64,000 nucleotides of DNA. Source: Endocalyx cinctus. Its lineage: Eukaryota > Ascomycota > Sordariomycetes > Amphisphaeriales > Apiosporaceae. The DNA is taken from positions 1,246,144 through 1,310,143 of the forward strand of contig BCKC01000010.1 of assembly GCA_001600455.1 (NCBI GenBank), given 5' to 3'. The position numbers and the translations under genes were made by a program. The notes beneath the pieces are model-generated. The model had not been told where the DNA came from. It made no database searches and was given only the letters and a program-made list of their open reading frames with translations. Positions 47,547 to 60,211 of this stretch are shown here, in pieces; positions within the stretch are counted from its first letter, which is position 1, and every line of letters starts with the position of its first letter.

Positions 47547-49944
47547 ATAAATAATGCTGGAAACTTTTGGGTCTCGTGATGTAGCGCGAGTGGCGGAGTT
47601 GGTGCCCCCGCCCAAGTTGCATGGACATGAAGGCGAGAAAAGGTCGTAATTAGGTAGAAGTAATCCGAGATATAGTACGCTGAGCTGTATTGAATCGTGT
47701 TTCTCTGGAAAATAGGATGACTCGTTAGCAAGTCAATTTGGACCAACGGATAAATTTAGCAAAATATAATCCAATTAATTATTGCCTACGTCTAAGGAAA
47801 TCGTCGCTTTCTGTTCTCACTCTGTTGATCAACCTAGTCATTAGAAGTTAAGAAGAAGAAGAAGAAGTAGAGAAAGATGGAGATAGATAGATGCATAAAG
47901 TGGTTGATTGATGCTGAGCGAGTGCCTCGACAATGAACAAACGGTAATTACAGTCTCAGATATGGATTCTTGTCACTGCTTAAAATTTCACCTATTCAGG
48001 TTCTTCATATTCTTCTTCTTCCACAATATATATATATATCTATGCCAAGAGGTACTGAAGGACATGCTAGCTGGGGATAGACGAAGATTCAAGATCATAT
48101 CGTGACTATTTGTGTCGGCCCCTACCTCCCACCAACAGAGCGTCGTGTGATTATTATATTAACAGTCAACGTTTTTTTTTCTTTTTTCTTGAAAGATGTA
48201 AGGAAAATAATAGAGACATCGATTTTATCTGCCAAGTTCCCGCGCGTCAACTACCAAAGCATCGTTGCGTGCTGTGGTAGATAACGAAGCTACGTATGGG
48301 GATGCTCCTAGAAACTTTTGACCTCATTATTTTTATTTTTATTTTTTTCGGTTCCGTGTCGCCAGGTTACCCAGGTACCAGTCAAGCTTTATTTCTCCTC
48401 AGCTTCAGTCGCTAGTTTGAACAAGACGATATCGCCGGAACTACCCATTTTTCTGGGTCGGCAGGGGTGTGTTTCGGGAGCCGTATCACAGCTCTGATAA
48501 TCGTCAAAATTGAAACTGGCGAATGCTACGTAGTTGAAAAGTGATGAGATTGATAATGACCATTTTTTATTTCTAAAGCAGAAAAAAAAAAAGGAGTTCA
48601 AGTGAATGAATCAACTTAGTTCATTGAAGCTGTAACTTGCTACTATACATGCATGGATTTACATATACATAGTAGATGCGTGGGTTGGAACGCCGACGCT
48701 TGGCACGTCGAGAGAACAATGCCTGCCGACTGACTGACTGGTAGTCGCCGATATCACGGCGGGACCGATCTTTTCTTCACGTGTATTCATCCTTCATCCC
48801 AATATACATAGGTATCCATGTCAGCCGCTACGAGAAGGAGTGAGACTAAAGTAAAGTACAGGGATCAGAAACTTATCTCAATGACGATCATAGCAAGTTA
48901 CGCAGCGATCAGGTGTTCATCGCTAAAGAAAGCAAAAAGACTTTGTACCTAGGACTTTCTTTTTTTTCTTCTTCTTCTCGTATTTATTTTCTCTCCATGT
49001 GGATCACGTCTTGGAAGACCTCGGCTCAAGATAAGCTTTTCAATATATAATAACCAATTGAAAAGAAGATTCCCGAAAAGAAAGAAGAACCGGGATATCC
49101 CATATCTCAGCCTTTGAACTAAAGTAGAACACGTGCCGCAAGCTTACCTTTCAAGGTATAAATGGAGTTGATGCGATTTCATGCCTGTGGGTGCCTTGGT
49201 ACACTACTACTTGTTCAGCTTTTATAGTGTACTAATAACTGCCTCTCTGCGGCACGGAATCGATCCAATTTACGCAATAGTAGAGATTTGCTGACGGGCC
49301 CTATAGTGTACCATTGTATCCACGGTCGGGGTCTACGCATACTAAGAAGTCTCGGCGACTGCATAGCATATGCGGTTGGTGATTATTCACCACCAACAAC
49401 ATAATTTAGTAAATCTTCTCCACTCCCGACCGGTCCGATTTATTTCGTCTTCTTGAAGAACTTTTATTAATCGCCCCTGAAAGATCTGTACAAGAGTTTG
49501 AGCTGGGTTCGAATTCTTCATTTTTTATCACCGATACTATTATGTATGGGGGTGCTTAGCAGCGGGTTCATGGCAATGATACTTCACAAAAGAGAAAGAA
49601 AGAAAACATGAAGAAAGTAATAGACTTCAGCAAAAGATTCTAATTTTTAATTAACTTATCCGTCAAGATAGTCCCCAGGCACCGCGAGTTATATTATGTA
49701 GCATTATCATTAGGATCTACCTCACCGACTCTTATTCTACCAACCCCCACTAATGTTTCTTCGTAGTGCAACCCCAAATGAGGGCAAGAAGTCGCGAGAG
49801 GGTTGGTAAGAAAGTATGTGCTGTCTGGGGACAAGTCTCTTATCATTAGGCAAGCATCGTCGTCCGAGAGTCTGCTGCTGCGGCGATTCTATTTTGTTCT
49901 TCGTGGATTATATAAATTAAGTAAAATTATTACTGCTCCTCCGT
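47547..49944. other. Long gene-poor region
   Basis: 2.4 kb, with an AGA/GAA-rich patch near 47849-47870 and scattered T-rich runs. Frames such as 48389-48601 minus show no motif. Nothing supported. Confidence 0.5.
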
Positions 49945-52036
49945 TCACGTCTTGTTCCGTGGTTCGAAGCACAAGTTCAGCCGGCCAGGATTCGTCGTGA
50001 ACTGATCTTTCATGTCGGCGTGGATCCTCTCGCCCGTCTCGCCCGGAGCAAGACGGATCGTGTATTTGCTAACGAGCTTGGCCATAAATAATCTTATCGT
50101 GTCCAGCGCCATACCCCGGCCGAGACAGCTCGTATACCCTGGAGAAGGGGAAACATGTGTCAGAATATGATAAGAGGAGTATGAGAAAAGTATTACAAGG
50201 GGGGAGATTATCTTACCAATTCCGAAAGGTGCATATGCAACCATGTTTTTAATCATTTCGGGCCGCGAGGTCCATCGCTCCGGGATAAATTCGTTCCCGC
50301 GCTCGAAGAAATCCTCCCCTGCATTGAAGTCGTCAGCAGTTGGTCAATAATTCATGTTATGCGGGAGAATCTAAACTTCAAAGATGGTATAACTTACGTC
50401 GCGCAATGGTGTATCTAGGAGCGACTATAGTCGTGTTAGGCGGGATATATGTGCCGTTTACCGTGATACCCTTATCCGTCGTCTTTCTGTTACCGCCGCT
50501 TAGTAGGATAGGATACAGTCGTAGAGCCTCATTTATGACGGCGTTGAAGTGCACAAGCTTGGCAAGGACCTTGAGGTCGGTTATGTCGACTCCGTTGAGC
50601 TCCTTGTAAACTCTCTCGGCGTGATCCGGGTGCTTGGCAAGCTCGCAAAAGAGGCCGATGAGAACGGATGCGGTCGGCTCACTGTTATTCCGTTCGTAAG
50701 CAAGATTAGACCCGGTCTAGTAGAATTTGAGTTGTAAATAAGATAGACGACTTACCTTCCAGCCACGATCGCCAGCAAGCTGTCGCCGTGCAGCCAATAC
50801 AAGTCCTCTTCGCTAATCTCCTCCTGCTGAGATTCGACCAAGTGGTAAGCGAGATCGTTTTGATGCTGCCCCTTCTCGTGCAGTATCCGCGACAACATCT
50901 GCGCCCTCGCCCACTTGACCGTCTCCCTCCAGTCCTTCAAGGGGCCGACGCTAGGGCCGAGGCTGAACCCGATCAGCATGAGCCAGGGCGCGGGGCTGAA
51001 GGGTCCGAGCAGGGACATGGCGTTCTGCAGCCGCACGACGATGTGGTGCCACTGCTGCCCGCTCAGCATGTTGAAGGACTTGCTGAAGATGAAGTCGCCC
51101 ATGACGTCGAAGCCGAACTGGAAAAATAGATCGCGAATCTCCGTCGGCTTGCTTACCGCCGCGTCGCCGGCGATGCGCTGGTCCAGCTCATCGATATGAT
51201 TGAGTAACTTGTACTCGTGATCCGCCATCGCTAGATTAAAAGAGTTAGTTAATTTGCTACAAAAATAAAAGTCACCAGCTAGCGAGCAAACATTGGGCTT
51301 TGCTAGTGGGCTGGAATTGGCGTTCTCACATTTGGCGGAGAAGGCGTTTCGCCATTGACGACGACGTGATCCGTGGAGGCCTTTATCTCTCACGGTGACG
51401 AGAGACAAGAACGGGTGAATTAGATCGTACCACTCCGACTTGATGCACCCCGACGAAGGATAGTCCATGATTCCGTATATAGCCGGGTCGAACACGGTTA
51501 TCTCGGAAGGGCCTAAAGTAGGTTCGGTCAGATAATCTCATATCAACATAAAGAAGTATCGAGGATGATGAGAGAAGGAGAAGAGTTTATTTACCCGTCC
51601 TTACGAAATCGCCGTATTGCTTGTATAATTTATGCAGCACGACATGGTTAGTAGAGCCCCTTACCTGCCACACGTGCCAGAGCTTAGTTATGCGGGCGAG
51701 CAGCGGTCCTTTGAAGCCGGCTTTGGCGAGGCGGTGGAAGAAGACTCGGTAGACGACTATGCTGCTCAGCAGCGCCGCGAAGTACGAGTAAACGGCCAGG
51801 GCGAGCGCGTGGACGGCGACATTCTCGGTCGACGTGTTATATATGCCGTCGGCGACGAGAACGGGGATCAGCACGCCAGCGTGGAAGAGGAAGATTTGCG
51901 GCGCCTGGATGTGCCATTCTCCGCGAATGAAGACGGCCAAGTGAGTTAAAATACCGGTGACGGCGCCAATCCCGCAGGCGACGTACCCGTACGACGGCGG
52001 TGGCAACTGTTGAGTGAATACCGAAATTCCGTCCAT
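49945..52036 (-). CDS. Cytochrome P450 with multi-span N-terminus
   Basis: Six exons (52036-51595, 51512-51330, 51230-50756, 50681-50398, 50318-50217, 50138-49945) splice in frame to 559 aa. The N-terminus has about three hydrophobic segments (YVACGIGAVTGILTHLAVF, IFLFHAGVLIPVLVA, VHALALAVYSYFAALLSSIVV) instead of one anchor. Catalytic core: AGSEPTAS in the I-helix, NEALRLYP (ExxR), FIPERW, and FGIGYTSCLG (heme Cys, split by the last intron). The CPR-facing region is normal in length. The multi-span leader is shared with a set of fungal P450s from alkaloid and polyketide pathways. It stands alone here: neighbours within 2 kb are not biosynthetic, so its pathway is unknown. Confidence 0.92.
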
Positions 52037-52582
52037 TTTTTCCTTTTACTACGGCACGGGAAGGCGAAATCTCAGTTAAGAGAAAGTTAAATTTAGAAGA
52101 AGGGAAAAAAAAGGATGAAATCATATTGGATCGGATGAGTACGAGTAAAAATTCGGTTATATAACCTTACTATACTCGATAAAATGTCCTTCCTTTCCCG
52201 TTGTGGAGCTTTGTTGGTTCGTAGGCGACTAAAGGGGGGTCTAATTAGCCAGGCAGGGGTTCGGCATCCTATCACTTGGCAAGGGAACCAAAAATTGATA
52301 CCCCCCTTCTTTAATAAAACGTGGTTATTTGAGAAAAGATTGGACCGAGAAAACCGGCATTATTTGACACATTAATGATAAGGTATTCCTGGAATAGGTA
52401 GTATTGCCGCCATCGTCCCAAACAGTCGGGATAAAATTATATGGGTTAATTTATTCTGAAAGGGTTCTTTGGTATGCTAAGTACGCGTGTATATAGCGTA
52501 GATTATTGGTGTAATTTCCTAAAGAATATCACCGACTTTGCTAAAGATTCGTTAACGACTTCGCTAAAGTCGCTACGTAAAG

Positions 52583-52592
52583 TACCTAGGTA
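52583..52592. repeat. TACCTAGGTA palindrome, copy 3
   Basis: Perfect palindrome overlapping a second partial unit (TACCTAG at 52591-52597) and followed by TTAGGTAC, so the site is locally repeated. Confidence 0.9.
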
Positions 52593-53662
52593 CCTAGATT
52601 ATTTAGGTACAGTATACTCTGTACTTGTAGAAATGTATTCGAATTTCACGCTAAGTTTCAATATTGATAAAAATCGAATGGAAGATGAAGTGGGTTGACT
52701 AACCTGTTACAATATCTTCTACATAATACCATGTAGAACTGGAACGCTATTATGTTCTATAAGGGTAAGGGGTGTTTTTGAATGAGGTATGGTAGCGGTG
52801 CTGATCTTCGCCCCGAGGATATACCAAGATTAGTTGTCACACCATTATAATCGTCTTTATTGGCCCACTACCTCCATTATCTATTATACGATACTCCGTA
52901 CATTCCAAGTCCCACGAACTATTCTCTTCTAAACGGGGCTTCCCGCACCGTTGCTGAGGACCCCTTCACAAAATATCAATAGTTTCATCTACACTCCAGA
53001 TATATCGTCTGAGCGCTCGATCGTGAAATACTATCGCAGATCTCGCCAATCGATCACGCGCTCGAAAGAAATAAAATATAAAATATATTCCAGTTTCTAC
53101 CGTGTACTTGTGGTTTTTGCGTATAATCCGCTAGACAAGATAGGATTGATGCCTTTTTTTTCAGCTGCTATAAAAAAGAAAAAGATAAATCGGGTCTTCC
53201 TTTCCGCGATCCCTGGTTCGTTTACGTGTTCCCATGCTAATAATACCATGCCCGCATGTCTCAGTTCGAGCAAAATAGTATATATAATCAGGGTACGTTT
53301 AGAAATTCTATTATGTAAGGTGATGGTGATCCATTGGTAACCATTGAATATTAATCACGAGTTTAATATGTAAGGAGGATGAATCACATTCATAATTATA
53401 TACATGGCATAGCTTGAGATATCATAATATTCAATTAGGACAGAACGTATATTATGCCGATACAAGTTGAGAATGATTGGGGAGGTCAGATGATCGCTTA
53501 CTCTGTCGGCGACTGAACCTAGAATCCGTATATGTTACAAGGCTATTCGGCCGAGGTAGGGTTTGATGCAAACGTAAACAAGATACGTATGTGCAATGTG
53601 GGAAAATGTGACAACTCTCTTTTTAATACTGTAACAAGACATCACCTCCGGTAGTGTATGCA

Positions 53663-53672
53663 TACCTAGGTA
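53663..53672. repeat. TACCTAGGTA palindrome, copy 4
   Basis: Perfect palindrome followed by a short TA run, in a gene-poor stretch. Confidence 0.9.
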
Positions 53673-54599
53673 TATATATCGGGTACTACTAGTAGACTAT
53701 AAGATGTCGCACGTGTGGGGAGACTTTTTATCACATTATCTTTTCCGGTTGTGATACCATTCATGCAGCCACGCAGCCATGCATATCAAACTCCCAACTA
53801 ACGTTATGTCGAAAAAAAAAAATTGTCACCATTGGCCCTACACTAAATTATCTTGCCTTTTTATCATCCCGCTCAGCGATTATTGGCCCGAACTAAAACC
53901 ATCGGTTTGCCATATCAGTGCGCCCCCGGATTATTTCCCATCCAGTCAGCCTGTCAGCGTCAATGCGTCCCGTCTGCACAGTTCAGATCCTCAACAGGGA
54001 TTTGCGGGGTCGTGTCAGCAATCGACAACCCTCCATTAAAGCAACCCCCCCAAATACATAACCACCACCTAACCACGTGCTACCCGACCCTACCTTCAAC
54101 CTTCAAAGTACGAGAAAGGGAAACGATGTAACATGGATTTTGTTTGTCAAGTGTGGCATTCCATTTTCTTATACGACATGGAGATTGCTTCTTTATTTTT
54201 AAGCAAGCTAATTTCCCGAGCTTAGCAGGGAAGAATATTTTGGTTTGCTTCCTTAGAACTGCTGTAAGCACTATTCCACGCCACCAATTGACTGAGAAGG
54301 GGAATACAACGCGCCAAACGCCACAAAGGATATTGATCACATCAGATTTAATTAAATTCCAACCACTTCCTACATTCTCGGTACGAGAAAAACCAAAACT
54401 CGGTGCCGCGTTTTTCAACGCCGCTGGTTTAGTTCTTCCAACAGTTTCTTATTTTTCTAAAGTCCGCCATTGCTGCGGGCGGATTACCCAAGGCAGGAAA
54501 ATGTCTACCAAACCCATGAACTGTAAGTCGGTCAGTTAATAGCGCCGTCCTTCTTCGTTCTTGTCTCGTATTCGAAAGTAAATTTGCTCCCGGATTTGC

Positions 54600-55890
54600 T
54601 TATAGGCGTGGCAAAACCAACTTTTCGCTCTTTGCGATAATCTCCTCCGGCCAAAATCCGATGTTCCATTTGAAGAGGATGTTGTAGAGCACCAGCATAT
54701 CAGTATGGATCTCAGAATAAGCGACCAGGGAGGCGTCCGTGTTCTGCGCATATACGAAAAAAAAAAAAAAAAAAACAATGAAAAGATCTAGTTGTGGGTT
54801 AGAACGGATGGCCCAGAACTTACACTCCCTCGATCCAAGGTGTTTCATCAGTTTGTCCGCGTTCAGGGTGTCTTGCTTTTACCACTTGCATTCAATGTAG
54901 TAGGTATTCAGCAATCCACGCCAGAATCCTGATGGGATTGTCATAGAGCGCAAGCCCAAGCATAACTGCCTTTGCAAGTAGTTATCATAACGCTAGTAGT
55001 AGATTCATGTGATAATTAAGAATGACACGGAGACGTGAGATTTCTTTTTTTTTTTTTTTTTAGTTAGGGGGTGGGAGATGATATTTATTATGCTCTTTAA
55101 ATAGCTGCCTCACTCGCTCGCTCACCCACCCTAGCCGACATCTCAAAACCGAAGAAAAAAAATCCGCGTCCGCCCGTCCATCGTTCCGCGCGACCTTATC
55201 CATCGCGATCGTTTCGTCCGTGGTCGAGCGCGATGTTCACAGCCGTCAGCTCCTCCGCCGTAGGAGACAAAGAAGGGAAACAGTTCTGATGAAACTCGCA
55301 GATCGACGAATGGAACTGGTCCAACACGAAATACGCGACGCCCGAGCTCCAATTAGTCCAGTGGAAGGCGTATGCGTCGTAACGGAGCATCGAGGCCATG
55401 CAAGTTTTGAATGCTCAGAACAGGTTTGCCCGAACTGTCCAATTCTCCGGTGTTTGGTTGGAAAGTCTGTACTACGGAAAAAAAAAGGGACACCGATGTC
55501 GAGCGTTACAGGGCGTCATGTCAACGTGTTGGAGATATGCGTGAGCGCATCGATTAGGGGAGCCGTCTCGAGGAAGGAAATGAGCCATCCATGCAGCCAT
55601 GGAATAGCATGGTGGAAACAGTGTTCGGAGAGGTTGGTCTCTGATAAAAGAAGTTGATTGTAAGCTCTTCTATAGTAGTGGCCAGCTGGCCATATATATT
55701 ACCTTTGGTTTTTCCATCATCAACGAACACATGCACGTGTCCGCTCGTGGAGCACTGATGAACTGACTGGTTAATCCTTGCTTCTTGCGCTTTCTAATCA
55801 AACCTTGTTGTTCTTTCATTTTCGTAGATGTAAGCATGCTGAGATCTAACCCTAGATAACATCCCGCCGCTTGGTATTTAAACTTTGTCA
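54600..55890 (-). pseudogene. Decayed EHN-type epoxide hydrolase
   Basis: On the minus strand, pieces in family order but in changing frames match an N-terminal-domain (EHN) epoxide hydrolase. From the 5' side: GLDLSML, then RFD-stop-KAQEARINQS (where the family has W, TGG, there is TAG), GHVHVFVDDG, then after a plausible intron AIPWLHGWLISFLETAPLID (family: HGWPGSFLE). Next come LRYDAYAFHWTNWSSGVAY (family: GGDWGSG, so the nucleophile Asp is Asn), PTAEELTAVNIALDHGR, LGLALYDNPIRILAWIAEYL followed by TGA, and finally WNIGFWPEEII ending in TAA at 54600. Stops, frame changes, T/A runs (54758-54775, 55044-55061) and the lost nucleophile show it cannot encode an active enzyme. It is related in fold only to the two intact Asp-type hydrolases near the PKS. 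Confidence 0.7.
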
Positions 55891-56812
55891 CGTTGCCTCT
55901 TTTTTTAAAACGTCAGAGTATAGAATTTGTTGTCGGATTTTGTGCTCATGGAGAGGTGAGCATCTGTCCCCTACATATCCTCCTTTCTAGATAGTCACAA
56001 TGCATCCCGTTAAAAAAGAAATTTCGTCATAATTTAAGAATTTCATTAATTAGGTATAATTACCGATCACCGGGTGAAAGACTAAGATATAAAGTTCCTG
56101 GCCTTCTGATATGGATATAGGTAGGCACCGTGATGAGAAGCCAAGCTTTTGGACGTATGATGATGATTGTGAGTATAATTATCACTACCATTGTCGTTGA
56201 TATAGGTTGATATCTGAAAAACTGGCGATCGATACAGTCTCATAGCTTGTCCGGCCAATTTCCGGCGAAGGCCAATGAAGTTATGTATATCGTTTAGTTT
56301 CAGTTTCCATTTTTGGCCATCTATAGTTTTACCCAAGCTTTTCAGTTCATATTCGAGCGTTTTGGATCATGTTATCCAATTGAATGAAATTGAAGTAATA
56401 CTATACAAATCTCTGCCACTTCTTTTAATTTTTACCTTGACTTTTCTGGAGACCATCCGCCTTCCTCTTAGCTGTAAGCTTACCTCCAGTACGGCATAGT
56501 ACGGTGTGGTGTGGTACCTTATTGCGTAATATGAAATATAAAAAAAAAATTGGCTAGGCTCTGTTATTTTGAGTAGTAGTTGAGACTCAGGCCTTTATAT
56601 AGGCGGCAACACCACCTTCTGTCCAGTGATTGTACGAATGTACCTGAACATTTCAACCTGATAGAATAGAAAAGTGAAGAATTGATACAGTCATTATTCA
56701 ACTCTTAAAATATACTACTGCTCCACTGCCAGGCACCGTTTACGTGACTGCGCTACCCCAACGTACCCCATTCTCAAACAGTTAACTATGGCGTCGTTTT
56801 AATCATCGATAG
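55891..56812. other. Intergenic, no supported gene
   Basis: A frame of 84 codons at 56082-56336 minus has no recognisable motif. It may contain eroded N-terminal parts of the flanking pseudogenes, but I cannot show that. Confidence 0.45.
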
Positions 56813-58779
56813 GCCTAGTGGTTGGCTTCGAGAGGATATGTGGAACTTGACGAACACTCAGAATCAAATTTGGGATCGGTATATACCGGCAAGCAGCCCA
56901 AATAACCTATTCTTCGATTCACCGTGCTCTATGCGCGGTACATTTTCAACTCATACGTTCGATTGTACTAATCTTTGTTTCAATGCTCTGGGACGTGGCG
57001 ATACGTGAGCTATCAACCCTTCAACGGTACAATAAATAGAGAATTATTCTACTTGTCGGTAAAATACTGTCTAGCGGAGCCCACCGAGGGCTCATGTCGT
57101 AAGTATGATCCAGTTACTACCTAACATTTTATCTTATTCTCAGGCAGTATTGCTCTGTCCCGAAGGCCCTTGAAATGCCTAACCCCTTACAGATGTTGCT
57201 TTATCGCCTACTTTTCTCATTGCCGTTACTGTCTGCGTACTGGCTAAAGCGATGACTGCTGGGATTGTAACATCAATACTTGCGTATCGCAACCAAGAGC
57301 CAATCGTTACATTAGGAGATGCCATCGTCTCTCTTATTGAAAATCCTGATACAACAACAGCAGGGTTTTGTACTTTGGGTCAAAATGACTTCCGAAAAGC
57401 AATGAGATCTGAACAGGCCATCACACTCCCAGCACATCGGAAATTGAGATATAACAAAATAAGGAGGGCTATATCTGTGCCCGTCATTATATGGATAACG
57501 ACCTATATTCTCTTTCTATTATCAATTGGAATCCTTGTATATTGCTTCAGCGCTGCAGGGTTATTATCAACTGACACTGGGTAGGGACTACTTCATATTT
57601 CTTTGGTGTTATTAATCTACGATTATATATCGAGTACTGACTTTATAGAATTAATGAATATATTGCTCTTGACGGATTTTTCTAGGGAAAATCGAATTTA
57701 CTTATCGGCTTACCTTTCTCTCTTATCTCTGCCACACTTCTCGCAAACTGTCCACAACTTGTTTTGTCGTTTTGGTATCTGGCGGTACGATGATTAACAA
57801 TTTCCTTTATTCCTGCCAATAAGAATTTACGGTCAAATTTTGTGGTACCGATGCTAGACTACGACAATTTCAAGCCACTTACTACTACCACGTCGTATGT
57901 GTTAATACAAAAAGTCCAATTTCCTGGGTTTACAGTTCAATAATATATTTACTCGTTTGCAAATGGCTCGGAAGTGGGTTAAACTGAGCGAAGGTTTTCA
58001 CCCTCTACGGGTTACTAACCCTCAGGTGCGACTGGACATCCGAAAACACTGCGTAAAAGCAACAGCACTGATTAAAGTAAGCGTAGGGTGACCAAACTTC
58101 GACGTATCGACTGCAATTACCATATAAATACAGCATACCTTTGATTACGCTCAGCACTGGGCTTCATTGGCTATTTTCAAATTGTCTCTACGTCTATGTG
58201 TCAACCGGATCGTATTTTAGCGAATTTCACATACCAGCAGGAGACCCAGGTCTTCCCCCGGACACGTCAGTTACAATCGGGTACTCACTCACGCCGATAT
58301 TGGTCGTCCTGATTCTCGCTATAAATTTAATATTTATCCCGCTATGTATTAGCCTGAAGCGTCTTCCATATAATGTTACCATTCCTGGTAGCAACTCGCT
58401 GGCCATTTCAGCCGTCTGTCGCACTTCAATCCTGTCAAATGCCGGGAGGTGCATAGAAGTCGACAAGAACTACACTAAAATACCAGACACCGATGTGAGT
58501 GGAATCACTACGGATACAGAAAGTACGGTGAACACGAATTCCGGAACGGTCTCGAGCCCGACATTATCAGTTGCTTCGTTAGTCTCCTCCGAAGAAAGAC
58601 TTGTCGACGGGTCAGCCACCCGAGCGAAGCTAGCACGGAGCAAGATAAAGTGGGGTGTAATTAAAATGCCTGCCCAGTGGTATACAGAATATGACGAAGG
58701 CGATGGCGTAGAGCACCTCGGGTTCGGAGTAGAAGAGGATGATGTCTCATCCCCAGTGCCAGGTCATTATTATGCATGA
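56813..58779 (+). pseudogene. Decayed DUF6536-type membrane protein
   Basis: Exon-like blocks follow the order of fungal DUF6536 multi-span proteins: ~56813-57004, 57040-57098 (VKYCLAEPTEGSC), 57193-57580 (membrane segment, then NQEPIVTLGDAIVSLIENP and a second membrane segment), ~57686-57784 (ANCPQLVLSFWYLA) and 58087-58779 (STYRLQLPYKYSIPL to the C-terminal WGVIKMPAQWY and GHYYA). The first three join in frame. The junction 57580/57686 is out of frame. TGA at 57791 and TAA codons interrupt the YNGLFT-like region, and the KPLTTTT piece sits in another frame. The usual N-terminal membrane part is not found. The last block is intact over 231 codons, including the stop. It is probably a recent pseudogene; clustered sequence errors are a less likely explanation. 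Confidence 0.68.
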
Positions 58780-60211
58780 AAATACTTTTCGTCTGTAAAC
58801 GGCACGCGGATAGTATTCGCAGCATACAGGCTGTATTGTTGGAAAGAGTGGACTTCTAATTATATAGATAAAGATACACTACGAAGTAAGCCGCGAATAT
58901 ATAGTAAACAATCATTCTAATCTTATCAACTCTCACTCAAATATTCTATGCTTTGAGATAAATAATTGATTGATACTCAATAATTACTGTAAGACGTAAG
59001 CCTCTAGTGCACCTGATATACTATCATTGGACGCAGGCGGATACGTAGGATCTAGAAGATTACACGCCCACTCCAAGCAAGATGATTTCAATGCGTATGA
59101 ATATTCACAATAAACTAATAACGGAAAGCTCCGTTTTATCTTAATATCTTGTTCCCACAACTTATGACTGGTCGAGTCGCTGTTTCTTTCTCGAGGGCTA
59201 AGCATGCAGTAATTATCTCTATCAGGAGGATTCTAACTCTTCGCCCGCGTTCAGCGGTACAAAAACGGAAAAAAAGTGTGAGTCAAGTTACATAGAAGGA
59301 TCCCAACGGTCGAGTGACGATCATCACGACAGGCAGTGTGATAGGAATTGGCCACCAATCAAAATGGTTCACATTGTCTACAGCGCCACTCATGCAGGAA
59401 ATTCCATTTCACGTCAGCTTCTATATTTCCCCTCAACCATCGGATTTAATACTCTGCACTCATGTTGTCTTGCATGATCTATGATTCTATGCACTAATCC
59501 CATTATCCTATGCTTTCTTCTCCCTTTTTTCCCCTCTTGTTCATCTTCTTCAATTAAGATCTCGATTTCCGAGAAATGACTGTCAGGCGTATTATCAATG
59601 AGAAGGGTTTGCTGCCAAAGTCGTACAAAAACTGGCTATTTTATATTGTAGGTCAGAGCCTTATCATCTAAACGCGGTGCGATGTCGTAGTGTAGGGCTA
59701 CATCGGAGCGGAAGCTAATTAATCATATACTCATCCTCCTTGCGATCCTATTTAAGGGCAGCCAATAAAAGAAGTTTGCCATAGTAAGCGATGGAACTGA
59801 CCCTTGAAAAAAGTAATCTCTCCCTCAAAGCCACAACTCTCCTCATTTTACGTCATGCCGCTAGAGACTTCAGGTACTTCAGCTATTCATATAACTTTTC
59901 GGACCCCAAGCTTACGAAGGGGCCTGAAGGGGTCGTTTTTTTTTTTTTTTTTCAATTCTATGCGCTGTCTTCGTTATGCATCGACGGCCGTCGGGGAAAT
60001 TTGAGGGTAACGCTACTCACCCAGAGTACCACCCGATAAAAGGGCGAACGTGTAAAACCACGTGCGTACTTACCTGTAAATGTCGTATCTACCCAAGTCT
60101 CACCTGGAGCCCACGTTTCCTTTTCTTCTTTTTAATCTTTCTCCATAATGTATTCAATGATGATAAAAATAATGTGATTCTTAATTCTTTCTCACCATTA
60201 AACGATGAGCG
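58780..60211. other. Intergenic, no supported gene
   Basis: A 73-codon minus frame at 58984-59205 looks protein-like in composition but has no family match. A T-rich homopolymer lies at 59936-59952. It contains the promoter of the PTH11-like gene. Confidence 0.45.

Larger units (their letters stand above)
52037..54599. other. Long gene-poor region
   Basis: 2.6 kb. Contains two TACCTAGGTA palindromes and several A/T runs. An ATG at 54500 followed by a GTAAGT-like site has no downstream partner exon. No supported gene. Confidence 0.5.

Noticed and set aside
49450..49530. GGTTCGAATTC resembling a tRNA B box
   Set aside because: Flanking sequence does not pair into acceptor or anticodon arms.
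58984..59205. 73-codon minus-strand frame with protein-like composition
   Set aside because: No family recognised and no neighbouring exon could be joined; left as intergenic.
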